Source: JAEUIE01 sp035430005
Lineage (GTDB): Bacteria > Planctomycetota > Planctomycetia > Gemmatales > HRBIN36
Assembly: GCA_035430005.1 (NCBI GenBank)
Contig: DAOMFV010000146.1
Coordinates: 1 to 12,322, forward strand
Length of the DNA: 12,322 nucleotides
Direction of reading: 5' to 3'
Shown here: piece by piece, positions 6,248-12,322 of the stretch
Layout: every line of letters starts with the position of its first letter
How positions within the stretch are numbered: position 1 is the stretch's first letter
The notes under the pieces: model-generated
What the model saw: the letters and a program-made list of their open reading frames with translations, nothing else
The model's database searches: none
Told to the model about the DNA's origin: nothing
Program-made: the position numbers and the translations under genes

Positions 6248-6712
6248 ATGACCCCTGCGATTCGTCTTCTGGATCAGGCCGGCGTCGCCTATCAACTGCA
6301 CACCTACCAGCACGATGCTGCCTGCACCGACTTTGGCCTCGAAGCTTCGCAGAAGTTGGGGGTCGAACCTGCCAGGATGTTCAAGACGCTGGTGGTTCGT
6401 GGCGATACAGGTACCCTGGCGATGGTCCTCGTCAGCGTGCAGGATCGTGTCGATCTCAAGAAACTTGCCCACGCCCTCGGCACCAAAAAAGCTGACCTGG
6501 CTGACCCCACTCTCGCCGAGAAAACTACCGGTTACGTCGTGGGTGGTATCAGCGTACTCGGCGGCCGCAAAGTATTGCCCACTTTCGTTGATCAAAGCAT
6601 GGAATCATTTCCGACGATCTACATCAGCGCCGGCAAACGAGGGTTGCAACTGGAATTGGCACCGAAGGACTTGATCAAGCTCAGCCAGGCGATGGTGGTT
6701 TCGTTAGTTTGA
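6248..6712 (+). CDS. ybaK: Cys-tRNA(Pro)/Cys-tRNA(Cys) deacylase, YbaK/EbsC family
   Basis: A 154-residue cytoplasmic trans-editing enzyme that hydrolyses cysteine mischarged onto tRNA(Pro). It matches E. coli YbaK along its whole length as remembered: MTPAIRLLDQAGVAYQLHTY at the start, ARMFKTLVV (42-50) with the catalytic-site Lys46, LKKLAHALGTKKADLADP (70-87), TGYVVGGISVLGG (94-106) and IYISAGKRGLQLELAPKDL (124-142). In the glycine loop, Val103 replaces the Pro of the common GGISPLG form. The gene starts 6 bp after the transporter stop, with no good Shine-Dalgarno site of its own, which suggests translational coupling. No functional link between phosphate uptake and tRNA editing is known to me. 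Confidence 0.93.
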   Translation: MTPAIRLLDQAGVAYQLHTYQHDAACTDFGLEASQKLGVEPARMFKTLVVRGDTGTLAMVLVSVQDRVDLKKLAHALGTKKADLADPTLAEKTTGYVVGGISVLGGRKVLPTFVDQSMESFPTIYISAGKRGLQLELAPKDLIKLSQAMVVSLV

Positions 6713-6726
6713 TCTGTCATCTTCTT

Positions 6727-6741
6727 AGCCCCTCCGGGGCT
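6727..6741. terminator. Short hairpin between convergent YbaK and kinase genes
   Basis: AGCCCC at 6727-6732 pairs with GGGGCT at 6736-6741 around TCC, in the 36-bp space between convergent stop codons. A weaker CCCT/AGGG pair follows at 6747-6761, partly inside the kinase gene's 3' end. There is no T-tract on the plus strand; on the minus strand the stem is followed by AAGAAGATG. Terminator role is inferred from position. Confidence 0.4.
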
Positions 6742-6748
6742 GAATACC

Positions 6749-8122
6749 CTACGCCGCAGGGAGCGATACGGTAAAGCAACTACCTTGGCCCAGGTTGCTC
6801 TTCACATCGATGTTCCCACCCTGAGCCTGCACGAGATGCTTGACGATGCTGAGGCCCAGCCCGGTGCCGGGGTCCTGTCGATCTCGAGCACGATCAGCCC
6901 GGTAGAACCGTTCGAAGATGCGCGGCAAATCCTTTTCCGAGATGCCAAAGCCATTATCGATGATGTCGATGCGAGCCTGCCCAGCCGCCTGCGATACTTT
7001 GAGCGTGATCGTGCCGCCTTCGGGGGTGTACTTGATGGCGTTGTCCACCAGGTTGTCGAGTATCTGATCGAGGGCCAGATCATCGGCATGAGCATCAACC
7101 GCTTCACTGTCACATGCCAAGGATAACTGTTGCTTTCTAGCCTGGGCACGATGTTCGAGCCGCTGAATGCACGCCTCCATGGCTGGAATCAGAGGTGTGG
7201 ATGTCAGATCCAGCGTCTGCTGCCCGGTTTCGATGCGGGAGAGTTCGAGCAGGTCGTTCACCAATCGATTGAGCCGATCGACGTTCTCATTGATGCGGCC
7301 CAGGAAGTTCATGTTGTGCTTGGGATCGTGCAGAGCTCCATCGAGCAGCGTTTCGACCGTCGCCTGGATTGCCGCCAGGGGTGTCTTCAGTTCATGGGAG
7401 ACGTTCGAGAAGAAGTCCTGCCTCATCCGTTCCAGGCGGTGCATGTCGGTGACATCGTGAAGCACCAGCACCGCCCCGCCTTTGTGGGTGCCGGTCAGCT
7501 TGGTGGCCTGCACTTTCACTTTCCGGTCAGCGGGGAGATCGATCACTTGCTCCGTTGCCATCGATACATCGTTGCGGAGGGCGTTCTCCGCTGCCTCCAT
7601 GATGCTGCGATGCCGAATGACTTCCCACAGCTTCCGGCCGACGACCGCGCTTGCCTGGAACTTGAGCAGCCTGCACGCCGCCTCGTTGACGAACTGCACC
7701 TTCTCTTCAGGGTCGAGAACGATGACGCTTTCGATCATCCGCCTCAGCACCGTACGGGAAAGGTCACGCTCCTGATCATGCCGGGTCAGTTGCTGTTGCA
7801 GTTCATCCTGAAGTGAATCGATGACCTGGGCCAGCGTGCGGATTTCATCACGGGAGGTGCCATCGATAGGTTCCTGAAGCTTCGTCAAAGCCCGTGCCGC
7901 CCCCGCCAGCCTGACCAGCGGAGCGATCATCACCCGGGTCATGAGGTAACTCACGACCAGAGCGATGATCAACAGAATCAACGTCAGGAACCAGGGCGAT
8001 TGCAACAGAGCTGAGTCAGACTTGGCCAGCGACTGTTCGAGCAGCACCGAAGCCAGCAACAGGGCTGAGAACAGCAGCCCATACGAGAGAAAGATCTTGA
8101 GGAACAAACGTGATCGCAGCAT
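6749..8122 (-). CDS. PhoR-like sensor histidine kinase without a response regulator gene nearby
   Basis: A 457-residue membrane sensor kinase. Order of parts: transmembrane helix at about 7-29, a short external loop of about 14 residues, a second helix (about 44-66), a HAMP linker (to about 115), a PAS domain (about 122-228), a HisKA domain with phospho-acceptor His243 in FFSNVSHELKTPLAAI, and a HATPase domain. The HATPase shows the N-box DNLVDNAIKYT (356-366), the G1 box DNGFGI (389-394), the F-box FERFYRAD (403-410) and the G2 box GTGLGLSIVKHL (419-430). All catalytic boxes are intact. The HAMP-PAS-HisKA order with a tiny external loop is typical of PhoR, which reads phosphate status through membrane partners. 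No response regulator gene flanks it. It starts 9 bp after the methylene-H4MPT dehydrogenase stop on the same strand, so it is probably co-transcribed. It converges on the phosphate transporter unit. Confidence 0.93.
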   Translation of the reverse strand: MLRSRLFLKIFLSYGLLFSALLLASVLLEQSLAKSDSALLQSPWFLTLILLIIALVVSYLMTRVMIAPLVRLAGAARALTKLQEPIDGTSRDEIRTLAQVIDSLQDELQQQLTRHDQERDLSRTVLRRMIESVIVLDPEEKVQFVNEAACRLLKFQASAVVGRKLWEVIRHRSIMEAAENALRNDVSMATEQVIDLPADRKVKVQATKLTGTHKGGAVLVLHDVTDMHRLERMRQDFFSNVSHELKTPLAAIQATVETLLDGALHDPKHNMNFLGRINENVDRLNRLVNDLLELSRIETGQQTLDLTSTPLIPAMEACIQRLEHRAQARKQQLSLACDSEAVDAHADDLALDQILDNLVDNAIKYTPEGGTITLKVSQAAGQARIDIIDNGFGISEKDLPRIFERFYRADRARDRQDPGTGLGLSIVKHLVQAQGGNIDVKSNLGQGSCFTVSLPAA

Positions 8123-8131
8123 AGAAGCGTC

Positions 8132-9001
8132 CTACACCGATGCTGAGAGATCGTAAATAGCCTGGCTGTCGAGAACCAGCTGATGATTGGTATATAAACT
8201 GGCGATGGCAGACTTGTGAATCTTCATCTTCAATCCGCCCACGCCCAGGGCACCATAGCAGGCGACGTTGTTCCTGATCTTGCCCGCGTCCATCGCTTCG
8301 ATGCCATCAATGCCTGCCGGGGGCACCGCATTGAGATCGATCATGGTCTTGAGCTTGGGTGCCAGTTGCCAGGTAGCCGAGGAGAGCACCCGCTTACCGG
8401 TCGGGCCGGCGGCGATGATCAGCTCGGCGGTTTCCAGTGCAAAAGCGATGTCCCCTTCCTCTCGAATGATGACTGAAGTGACCTTGGCTTCGGGAGATCG
8501 ATCCTTGATCCGCCGACAGGCTTCGATGGTGGTAGCAGGCAGGCGATCAGCAAGGTAAACTGTCGCCCCCTGGCTGATGAGCAGCAGCGCGATCCGCTGC
8601 CCCACCGGCCCCGCCCCGATGACAATCGCCTCACTCTGGTTCAGTTCCACGTGCCTGGATGCTGACCGCACCGCAGCAGCAGCGGTAGTGTTCGCTCCAT
8701 TGGCGTCGAGCATCATGGAGACCGACAATCCAAACTGTGGCAGCAGATGCTTCTGTGCCTCAACCAGCAGTTCCTCGGCCAGCACCACATCGGAACCGCC
8801 GAGGTAGACAGCCGTGCGGCACAAGTCCTTCGGGCCACGGGTGAAGATGCAGCCATGCACAAGGTCTTTCACCTGCTCCTTCTTCACGGAACCGTAGCTG
8901 AACAACTCGTCAACGCCGGCATCGATAGCGACAATGCGGTCGAACAGGCTGGGCTGCGCATCAGCATCAAGTTGCACCAGAATCTTGCGTTTATCGCTCA
9001 T
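8132..9001 (-). CDS. NAD(P)-dependent methylene-tetrahydromethanopterin dehydrogenase (MtdA/MtdB/MtdC family)
   Basis: A 289-residue cytoplasmic enzyme that oxidises methylene-H4MPT to methenyl-H4MPT, a step in formaldehyde oxidation or detoxification. The start KRKILVQLDADAQPSLFDRI corresponds to the LFQFDTDATPSVFD region of Methylobacterium MtdA. MLDANGANTTAAAAV (97-111) is the family signature, GAGPVG (129-134) is the Rossmann nucleotide loop, and YGALGVGGLKMKIHK (249-263) matches the conserved C-terminal block. Length equals MtdA (288) within one residue. In planctomycetes the described form is MtdC, which is NADP-linked; that subclass is an inference from the inferred host. ATG at 8999-9001 gives the best family fit. 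ATG at 9011-9013 and TTG at 9020-9022 would add four and seven residues. No other H4MPT pathway gene is in the window. The kinase gene follows after 9 bp. Confidence 0.92.
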   Translation of the reverse strand: MSDKRKILVQLDADAQPSLFDRIVAIDAGVDELFSYGSVKKEQVKDLVHGCIFTRGPKDLCRTAVYLGGSDVVLAEELLVEAQKHLLPQFGLSVSMMLDANGANTTAAAAVRSASRHVELNQSEAIVIGAGPVGQRIALLLISQGATVYLADRLPATTIEACRRIKDRSPEAKVTSVIIREEGDIAFALETAELIIAAGPTGKRVLSSATWQLAPKLKTMIDLNAVPPAGIDGIEAMDAGKIRNNVACYGALGVGGLKMKIHKSAIASLYTNHQLVLDSQAIYDLSASV

Positions 9002-9078
9002 GAGTGGTTTCATCACAGGCAAAGGGGGATACCATCCTTATACTACACACTGGCGAAGACGCAACGCAAACGTCTGCT

Positions 9079-9155
9079 CCTCCCCTTACTAAGGGGAGGC
9101 CGGGTGGGGTTATTGCAGCCTCGACCCCCTCCAACTCCCCCTTGGCAAGGGGGAG
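9079..9155. repeat. 77-bp nested palindromic repeat, copy 2
   Basis: CCTCCCCTT (9079-9087) pairs with AAGGGGAGG (9091-9099), and CTCCCCCTT (9135-9143) pairs with AAGGGGGAG (9147-9155). All four arms are identical to those of the copy at 4607-4711. The loops differ (ACT and GGC here; TCC and GGTA there) and the inner spacer is 18 bases shorter. The GGTGGGGT and ACCCCCTC flanks are kept. It lies between the divergent dehydrogenase and phosphoesterase genes. Confidence 0.75.
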
Positions 9156-9195
9156 AGAAAGAGTGCATCGTTACTGTAACCAAGGTGGATAGATA

Positions 9196-10185
9196 ATGTC
9201 GATTGATTGGAACGTGTTCAAAGAGTTTGTCAAGACGCCGCAGCGGTTCGTCATCTCCACCCACATGCGGCCTGACGGTGACGCGCTCGGTTCCGCCCTG
9301 GCTCTCTCCCATGCACTGGGTCTACTTGGCAAGCAGACCCAGGTTGTCATCGCCAGCCCGCTGCCCCCCCGCTATTACAGCCTGGTCAACCGGGCTGAGA
9401 TTCTCGAGATCGACCCAAACAATGAGGCTGCCATCGGCCAGGCTGATGCCATCATCATCGTCGACACAGGCACCTGGAACCAGTTGGGCAAGTTCGGCGA
9501 CTGGATGCGAAGACAGAACGTTCCCAAGCTCGTCATCGATCACCACCGCACCCAGGACGACCTGAAAGGCGAACGGCTCGTTGATATCGAAGCTGAAGCC
9601 TGTGGCAGATTGATCTACCAGGCGATCCAGGCGTTGGGCGTGACTTGCACCAAAGAGATTGCCACGTTCCTCTTCCTGGCCCTCTCCACCGATACCGGCT
9701 GGTTCCATCATCGTAATGTCACTGCTGAAACCTTCACTCTTGCCGCTGACCTGACGAAAGCAGGCGCTGATCCGACAACGCTCTATCAACTGCTCTATGA
9801 TTGCAACACGCTGGGTCGGCAGAAACTGATGGGCCACGTGCTGCAGACCCTCGATATCGCTCATGGCGGCGACCTCTGCCATGCCAGCGTCACCCTCGCC
9901 GATTACCTGCGTGTCGGAGCGATGCCCCTCGATAGCGAAGATTTGGTGAATCTCACGTTAACGGTCGCCGGCGTCGATGTTGGCGTCCTGTTTCTGGAAC
10001 AACCTGTCGGCGGCACCAAAGTCAGCTTCCGCAGCCGGGGCACGCTCGATTGCAGCAAGCTGGCCGAGCTGTACGGTGGTGGAGGCCACAGCGCCGCCGC
10101 CGGGGCCATCATTAAGAAGCCGATTCAGGAGGTGAGGGTGGAGGTGCTGCAAGAAGTTGTAAGACGGATGGATGGGGTTCAATGA
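9196..10185 (+). CDS. nrnA: DHH-family phosphoesterase, NrnA type (oligoribonuclease / pAp phosphatase)
   Basis: A 329-residue cytoplasmic DHH-DHHA1 protein, the usual length for NrnA, which degrades short RNA oligonucleotides to mononucleotides and in several bacteria also removes the 3'-phosphate from pAp. The metal-binding motifs are present in order: STHMRPDGDALGSALAL (21-37) with His23, Asp27 and Asp29; VDTG (89-92) with Asp90; the DHH triad IDHH (114-117); and STDTGWF (164-170) with Asp166. The C-terminal DHHA1 domain ends in the substrate loop GGGGHSAAAG (294-303). AAGGTGG seven bases before the ATG supports the start. A membrane protein gene follows almost immediately. Which of the two NrnA activities dominates cannot be told from sequence. 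Confidence 0.92.
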   Translation: MSIDWNVFKEFVKTPQRFVISTHMRPDGDALGSALALSHALGLLGKQTQVVIASPLPPRYYSLVNRAEILEIDPNNEAAIGQADAIIIVDTGTWNQLGKFGDWMRRQNVPKLVIDHHRTQDDLKGERLVDIEAEACGRLIYQAIQALGVTCTKEIATFLFLALSTDTGWFHHRNVTAETFTLAADLTKAGADPTTLYQLLYDCNTLGRQKLMGHVLQTLDIAHGGDLCHASVTLADYLRVGAMPLDSEDLVNLTLTVAGVDVGVLFLEQPVGGTKVSFRSRGTLDCSKLAELYGGGGHSAAAGAIIKKPIQEVRVEVLQEVVRRMDGVQ

Positions 10186-10265
10186 CATTTTTCTTCCCCC
10201 ACTCCCTAAATACTCCCCCAATGGCGTCGAATAAGAACAATAGCCAGCCCGAAGGAGTACCAGCC

Positions 10266-10799
10266 ATGAAGCCAGCAGCCAGCGTTCCCCAGTTAATCGC
10301 CCGTTTTCTAGGCCTCAGCCTTTTGGGCTTTGTGGCCCTTAGTTTCAGCGGCGTCCTCTTAGGCTTGTTCATACCTTTCATGATTGGCTACGGTGTCTTT
10401 GCCACCTACCGCTACTATCGATCAGGCGAGAAGCCCCAGGTCAAGGAGCACCTTGTCGAACCAGCCAAGCAGGTGGTCGGCGCTGCCTACCAAGGCACCA
10501 AGAAAGTCTCCTGGGGACTATTCAGTTTCCTCGGCAGCATCTTCAAGGGCACAGCCTGGTTGGTTGGCTCCATCATCGCCGGCGGTTGGACTCTGGGAAC
10601 CGAAGTGCTGGCCGGCACCATCCTCGGAGCGGCCCTGGGCGTCGTCATCGGCATGCCGACCCATACTGATCGCTACCTCGTCTTCGCCGGTGCTGCCGGC
10701 GGCGCTCTCCTTGGTCTGGCTAATGGCTTCGGCAGCATCCGCTCCCGTCAACGCATGGCTCAACTTCGCAAGATGGAACTGGCGGTAGCACGAGCATAG
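10266..10799 (+). CDS. Unknown multi-span membrane protein with Gly/Ala-rich helices
   Basis: I do not recognise the family. The 177-residue product has a long hydrophobic stretch at about 11-47 (one hairpin or two helices), a basic/polar linker (about 50-80), then helices at about 84-105, 110-130 and 136-154. The last two are rich in Gly and Ala with small-residue spacing (GTILGAALGVVIGM, FAGAAGGALLGLANGFG), as in glycine-zipper helices. The tail is basic and ends in an Arg/Lys-rich amphipathic segment. A strong GAAGGAG eight bases before the ATG at 10266 decides the start. The frame is open to an ATG at 10182 overlapping the nrnA stop as ATGA, which would add 28 polar residues. It is probably co-transcribed with nrnA; a functional link is not evident. 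Confidence 0.75.
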   Translation: MKPAASVPQLIARFLGLSLLGFVALSFSGVLLGLFIPFMIGYGVFATYRYYRSGEKPQVKEHLVEPAKQVVGAAYQGTKKVSWGLFSFLGSIFKGTAWLVGSIIAGGWTLGTEVLAGTILGAALGVVIGMPTHTDRYLVFAGAAGGALLGLANGFGSIRSRQRMAQLRKMELAVARA

Positions 10800-10813
10800 G
10801 TTCGTCTCTTTCT

Positions 10814-10850
10814 CCCCTCTCCCCAAGAGAGAGGGGTCGGGGATGAGGGG
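10814..10850. repeat. GC-rich hairpin repeat between convergent genes
   Basis: CCCCTCTC (10814-10821) pairs with GAGAGGGG (10829-10836), followed by TCGGGGATGAGGGG. The arms match the outer part of the hairpin at 444-470. Position between two convergent genes means it may also work as a terminator on both strands, but there is no T-run on either side. Confidence 0.55.
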
Positions 10851-10875
10851 AACATGGTACTCGACGCCTTCTCTC

Positions 10876-11832
10876 TCACTTCATTCCCTTCATCCGCTCC
10901 ACCCACTCCTTCGCCTGGCTCCGATACTTCTGCGGATCACTCTCCAAGAGTGAGACATGGCCCGCCTCCGAAAATACTGTCAGCACAGCATGATGGCTCA
11001 CCCGCTCATAGATCGCCTTCGCCTCTTCCGGGTAAGCGCGAGTGTCCTTTCCTCCCGCCAGTATCCAGATCGGCACCTTGATCGGAATACGAATCACCGC
11101 ATGGAAGGGCGATATCTCGTCGTAGTGTGGCAACACCACTTTGCCCATCATCAATAGCCCGGTGTACGCCACATAACTCAGTGCTGAAGGCAGAAACAAA
11201 TCCGTACGACGTTTGATGGCTGTTTGCAGATCAAGGTAGGGCTGCTCCATCACAACGCCGTTTACCTCGACGCCCTGTTCACCAGCCGCAAAACAAACCG
11301 CAGCAGCGCCTGCGGAAGCACCCACCAGTAAGATCGGTCGGCCCGGCGCCTGCTTCTTGAGAAACTCGATCGCAGCCATCACATCGAACCTACCACCATA
11401 CCCAAAGTCATCCAGGTCGCCTGTTGAATCGCCGTGAGCGCGCATGGTGATGAGCATGCAACCACACCCCAGCTCATGAAACAATTGGGTGCGGGACAGG
11501 CTGGCTGAGCGATCACCATGATGACCATGCACCAGCAAAACGATAGGGCTGCCAGCCGGCCCTTCAACGTACCAACTGCCAATCGTCTGTTGATCTCGAG
11601 TCGTCAGCCGATGTTCCTTGAAGGTCATTCCTTCGAGAACAGGCATCTTTTCGACATAAGGCGGACCATATCGGCTGACGAAGTACCTGGCTACCAGGTA
11701 GGATGAACCGAGCCAGCCTACCAGCAGGCTGAGTAACGTGCCTAGGATGATCAACCGCCATCGACGCGGCCGAGGAGTTGGCTTGGCGGGTTGATCGGGC
11801 CTGACCTCAATTCTGCCATTACTGGTCACCAT
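10876..11832 (-). CDS. Membrane-anchored alpha/beta hydrolase
   Basis: A 318-residue serine hydrolase with an Arg/Pro-rich cytoplasmic N-terminus (about 1-25), one transmembrane helix (about 26-48) and an alpha/beta hydrolase domain that would lie outside the cytoplasm. The oxyanion-hole motif is LLVHGHHGDR (99-108) and the nucleophile elbow is GASAG with Ser173. The probable acid is Asp263 in GGKDTRA and the catalytic base is His292 in EAGHVSLLE. RAHGDSTG (131-138) is the usual strand-4 turn. The triad is complete, so an active esterase, lipase or peptidase is likely; substrate is unknown. The layout resembles BAAT/S33-like hydrolases of the YqkD or BEM46 kind. AGAGG lies only two to three bases from ATG 11832, so the GTG next to it (11827-11829) is an alternative start. 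Confidence 0.87.
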   Translation of the reverse strand: MVTSNGRIEVRPDQPAKPTPRPRRWRLIILGTLLSLLVGWLGSSYLVARYFVSRYGPPYVEKMPVLEGMTFKEHRLTTRDQQTIGSWYVEGPAGSPIVLLVHGHHGDRSASLSRTQLFHELGCGCMLITMRAHGDSTGDLDDFGYGGRFDVMAAIEFLKKQAPGRPILLVGASAGAAAVCFAAGEQGVEVNGVVMEQPYLDLQTAIKRRTDLFLPSALSYVAYTGLLMMGKVVLPHYDEISPFHAVIRIPIKVPIWILAGGKDTRAYPEEAKAIYERVSHHAVLTVFSEAGHVSLLESDPQKYRSQAKEWVERMKGMK

Positions 11833-11912
11833 TTCCTCTTTGTATTAGCATCCCACCCGCCGACACGGTAGCATGCCAACAGTCGTTCTCCCCTGTTCAG
11901 GAGTCACCGATC

Positions 11913-12284
11913 ATGGCTGAAGAAATGATGATGCGTTCCGGCTTGTTCTCCGGGTTGCTCAATTCCGCCGAGACCTGGGTCGCCGTCGCCTATGTGCTGG
12001 GCATGTTTGCCGTGCTCGCCTTCCGTCCGCAACAGATCGGCAGACCCTATACGTTTCGGCTCTCGTACATCATGTTCGCGCTTTACTTCATTGTGCCAAG
12101 CGCCATCAACGGTATTCTGTACCTGGCTATGATGGATGGGGGCTTCAATCGGGGCGGCAACGGTACTTGGGTGATTATTGGAATGCAACTCACCACCATC
12201 CTCGGCCGGATATTGCTGGGCCTGAGCGTTGTCCTGGCCCTGAGTTCGATGAAACGCCATGTTGGTACAGGCGAACAGGATTAG
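11913..12284 (+). CDS. Small membrane protein of unknown function
   Basis: A 123-residue protein with three predicted transmembrane helices at about 20-37, 49-72 and 85-110. The first loop, FRPQQIGRPYTFR, is basic and polar, and a glycine-rich loop MDGGFNRGGNGTW separates helices two and three. The C-terminus is hydrophilic. I do not recognise the family. AGGAG nine bases before the ATG supports the start. The gene is divergent from the hydrolase across an 80-bp gap that must hold both promoters. Hydrophobic content and frame length make a real gene likely. Confidence 0.7.
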   Translation: MAEEMMMRSGLFSGLLNSAETWVAVAYVLGMFAVLAFRPQQIGRPYTFRLSYIMFALYFIVPSAINGILYLAMMDGGFNRGGNGTWVIIGMQLTTILGRILLGLSVVLALSSMKRHVGTGEQD

Positions 12285-12296
12285 TCAGGATGACAG

Positions 12297-12315
12297 CCCG
12301 ACGCGCAAGCGAGGG
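12297..12315. repeat. Possible start of a dispersed planctomycete intergenic repeat
   Basis: CCCGACGCGCAAGCGAGGG just after the last stop codon has CCC and GGG termini with GCGC and AAGC between. It resembles an intergenic motif that I recall as recurrent in planctomycete genomes. The window ends seven bases later, so its extent is unknown and the recollection is unverified. Confidence 0.35.
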
Positions 12316-12322
12316 TGAACCT

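Noticed and set aside
5570..6595. 341-codon open frame on the minus strand opposite the transporter and ybaK genes
   Set aside because: It is a shadow of two confidently identified plus-strand genes; its Gly/Asp/His-rich composition is typical of an antisense frame and no motif is present.
7130..7816. 228-codon plus-strand frame inside the histidine kinase gene
   Set aside because: It is antisense to intact HisKA and PAS coding sequence and has no ribosome site or family resemblance.
8747..9196. 149-codon plus-strand frame running from antisense of the dehydrogenase into the palindromic repeat
   Set aside because: The C-terminal part is translated from the repeat and the N-terminal part is antisense; no independent signal supports it.
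1..12322. Defence island, prophage or toxin-antitoxin system
   Set aside because: No nuclease, methyltransferase, integrase, reverse transcriptase, phage structural or toxin signature was found; nearly all genes are recognisable housekeeping or membrane proteins.

Overview
The window looks like chromosomal DNA from a planctomycete, probably from the Gemmata side of the phylum. Four things point there. A small secreted protein has the planctomycete TIGR03067-type architecture. A tetrahydromethanopterin (H4MPT)-dependent methylene dehydrogenase is present, and outside methylotrophic proteobacteria and archaea this pathway is best known from planctomycetes. A large membrane-anchored beta-propeller protein is present. 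The intergenic gaps are full of short palindromic repeats. Shine-Dalgarno sites are clear for some genes and missing for others. There is no integrase, phage, CRISPR, IS transposase or toxin gene, so this is ordinary chromosome and not a mobile island.

Layout. The left edge holds the first 55 codons of type I glutamine synthetase (glnA, minus strand). A 454-bp non-coding stretch follows, with a tandem heptamer array and several hairpins. Next come two minus-strand genes: a DNA alkylation repair protein downstream of a class I/II aminotransferase. A plus-strand secreted TIGR03067-like protein faces a minus-strand membrane-anchored propeller protein across a strong hairpin. A 316-bp divergent gap contains a 105-bp nested-palindrome repeat. 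After it come a PitA-type phosphate transporter and a YbaK-type Cys-tRNA(Pro) deacylase, 6 bp apart. They converge on a minus-strand pair: the H4MPT dehydrogenase followed 9 bp later by a PhoR-like histidine kinase. A second copy of the palindromic repeat lies in the next divergent gap. It is followed by a DHH/NrnA phosphoesterase and an unknown multi-span membrane protein. The right end has a membrane-anchored alpha/beta hydrolase (minus) and a small three-helix membrane protein (plus).

How the genes relate. Most are housekeeping genes in short units: nitrogen assimilation, amino-acid transamination, alkylation repair, phosphate uptake, tRNA proofreading, C1 oxidation and nanoRNA turnover. 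I see no multi-gene system that is clearly new. The most unusual arrangement is the apparent bicistron of a C1 enzyme gene and an orphan PhoR-like kinase gene, next to and convergent with a phosphate transporter gene. The most unusual DNA is the repeat set: two nested-palindrome elements with identical stem arms, both in divergent promoter gaps, plus a second hairpin family and the tandem heptamers. Family assignments rest on remembered motifs read by eye; no database search was run.
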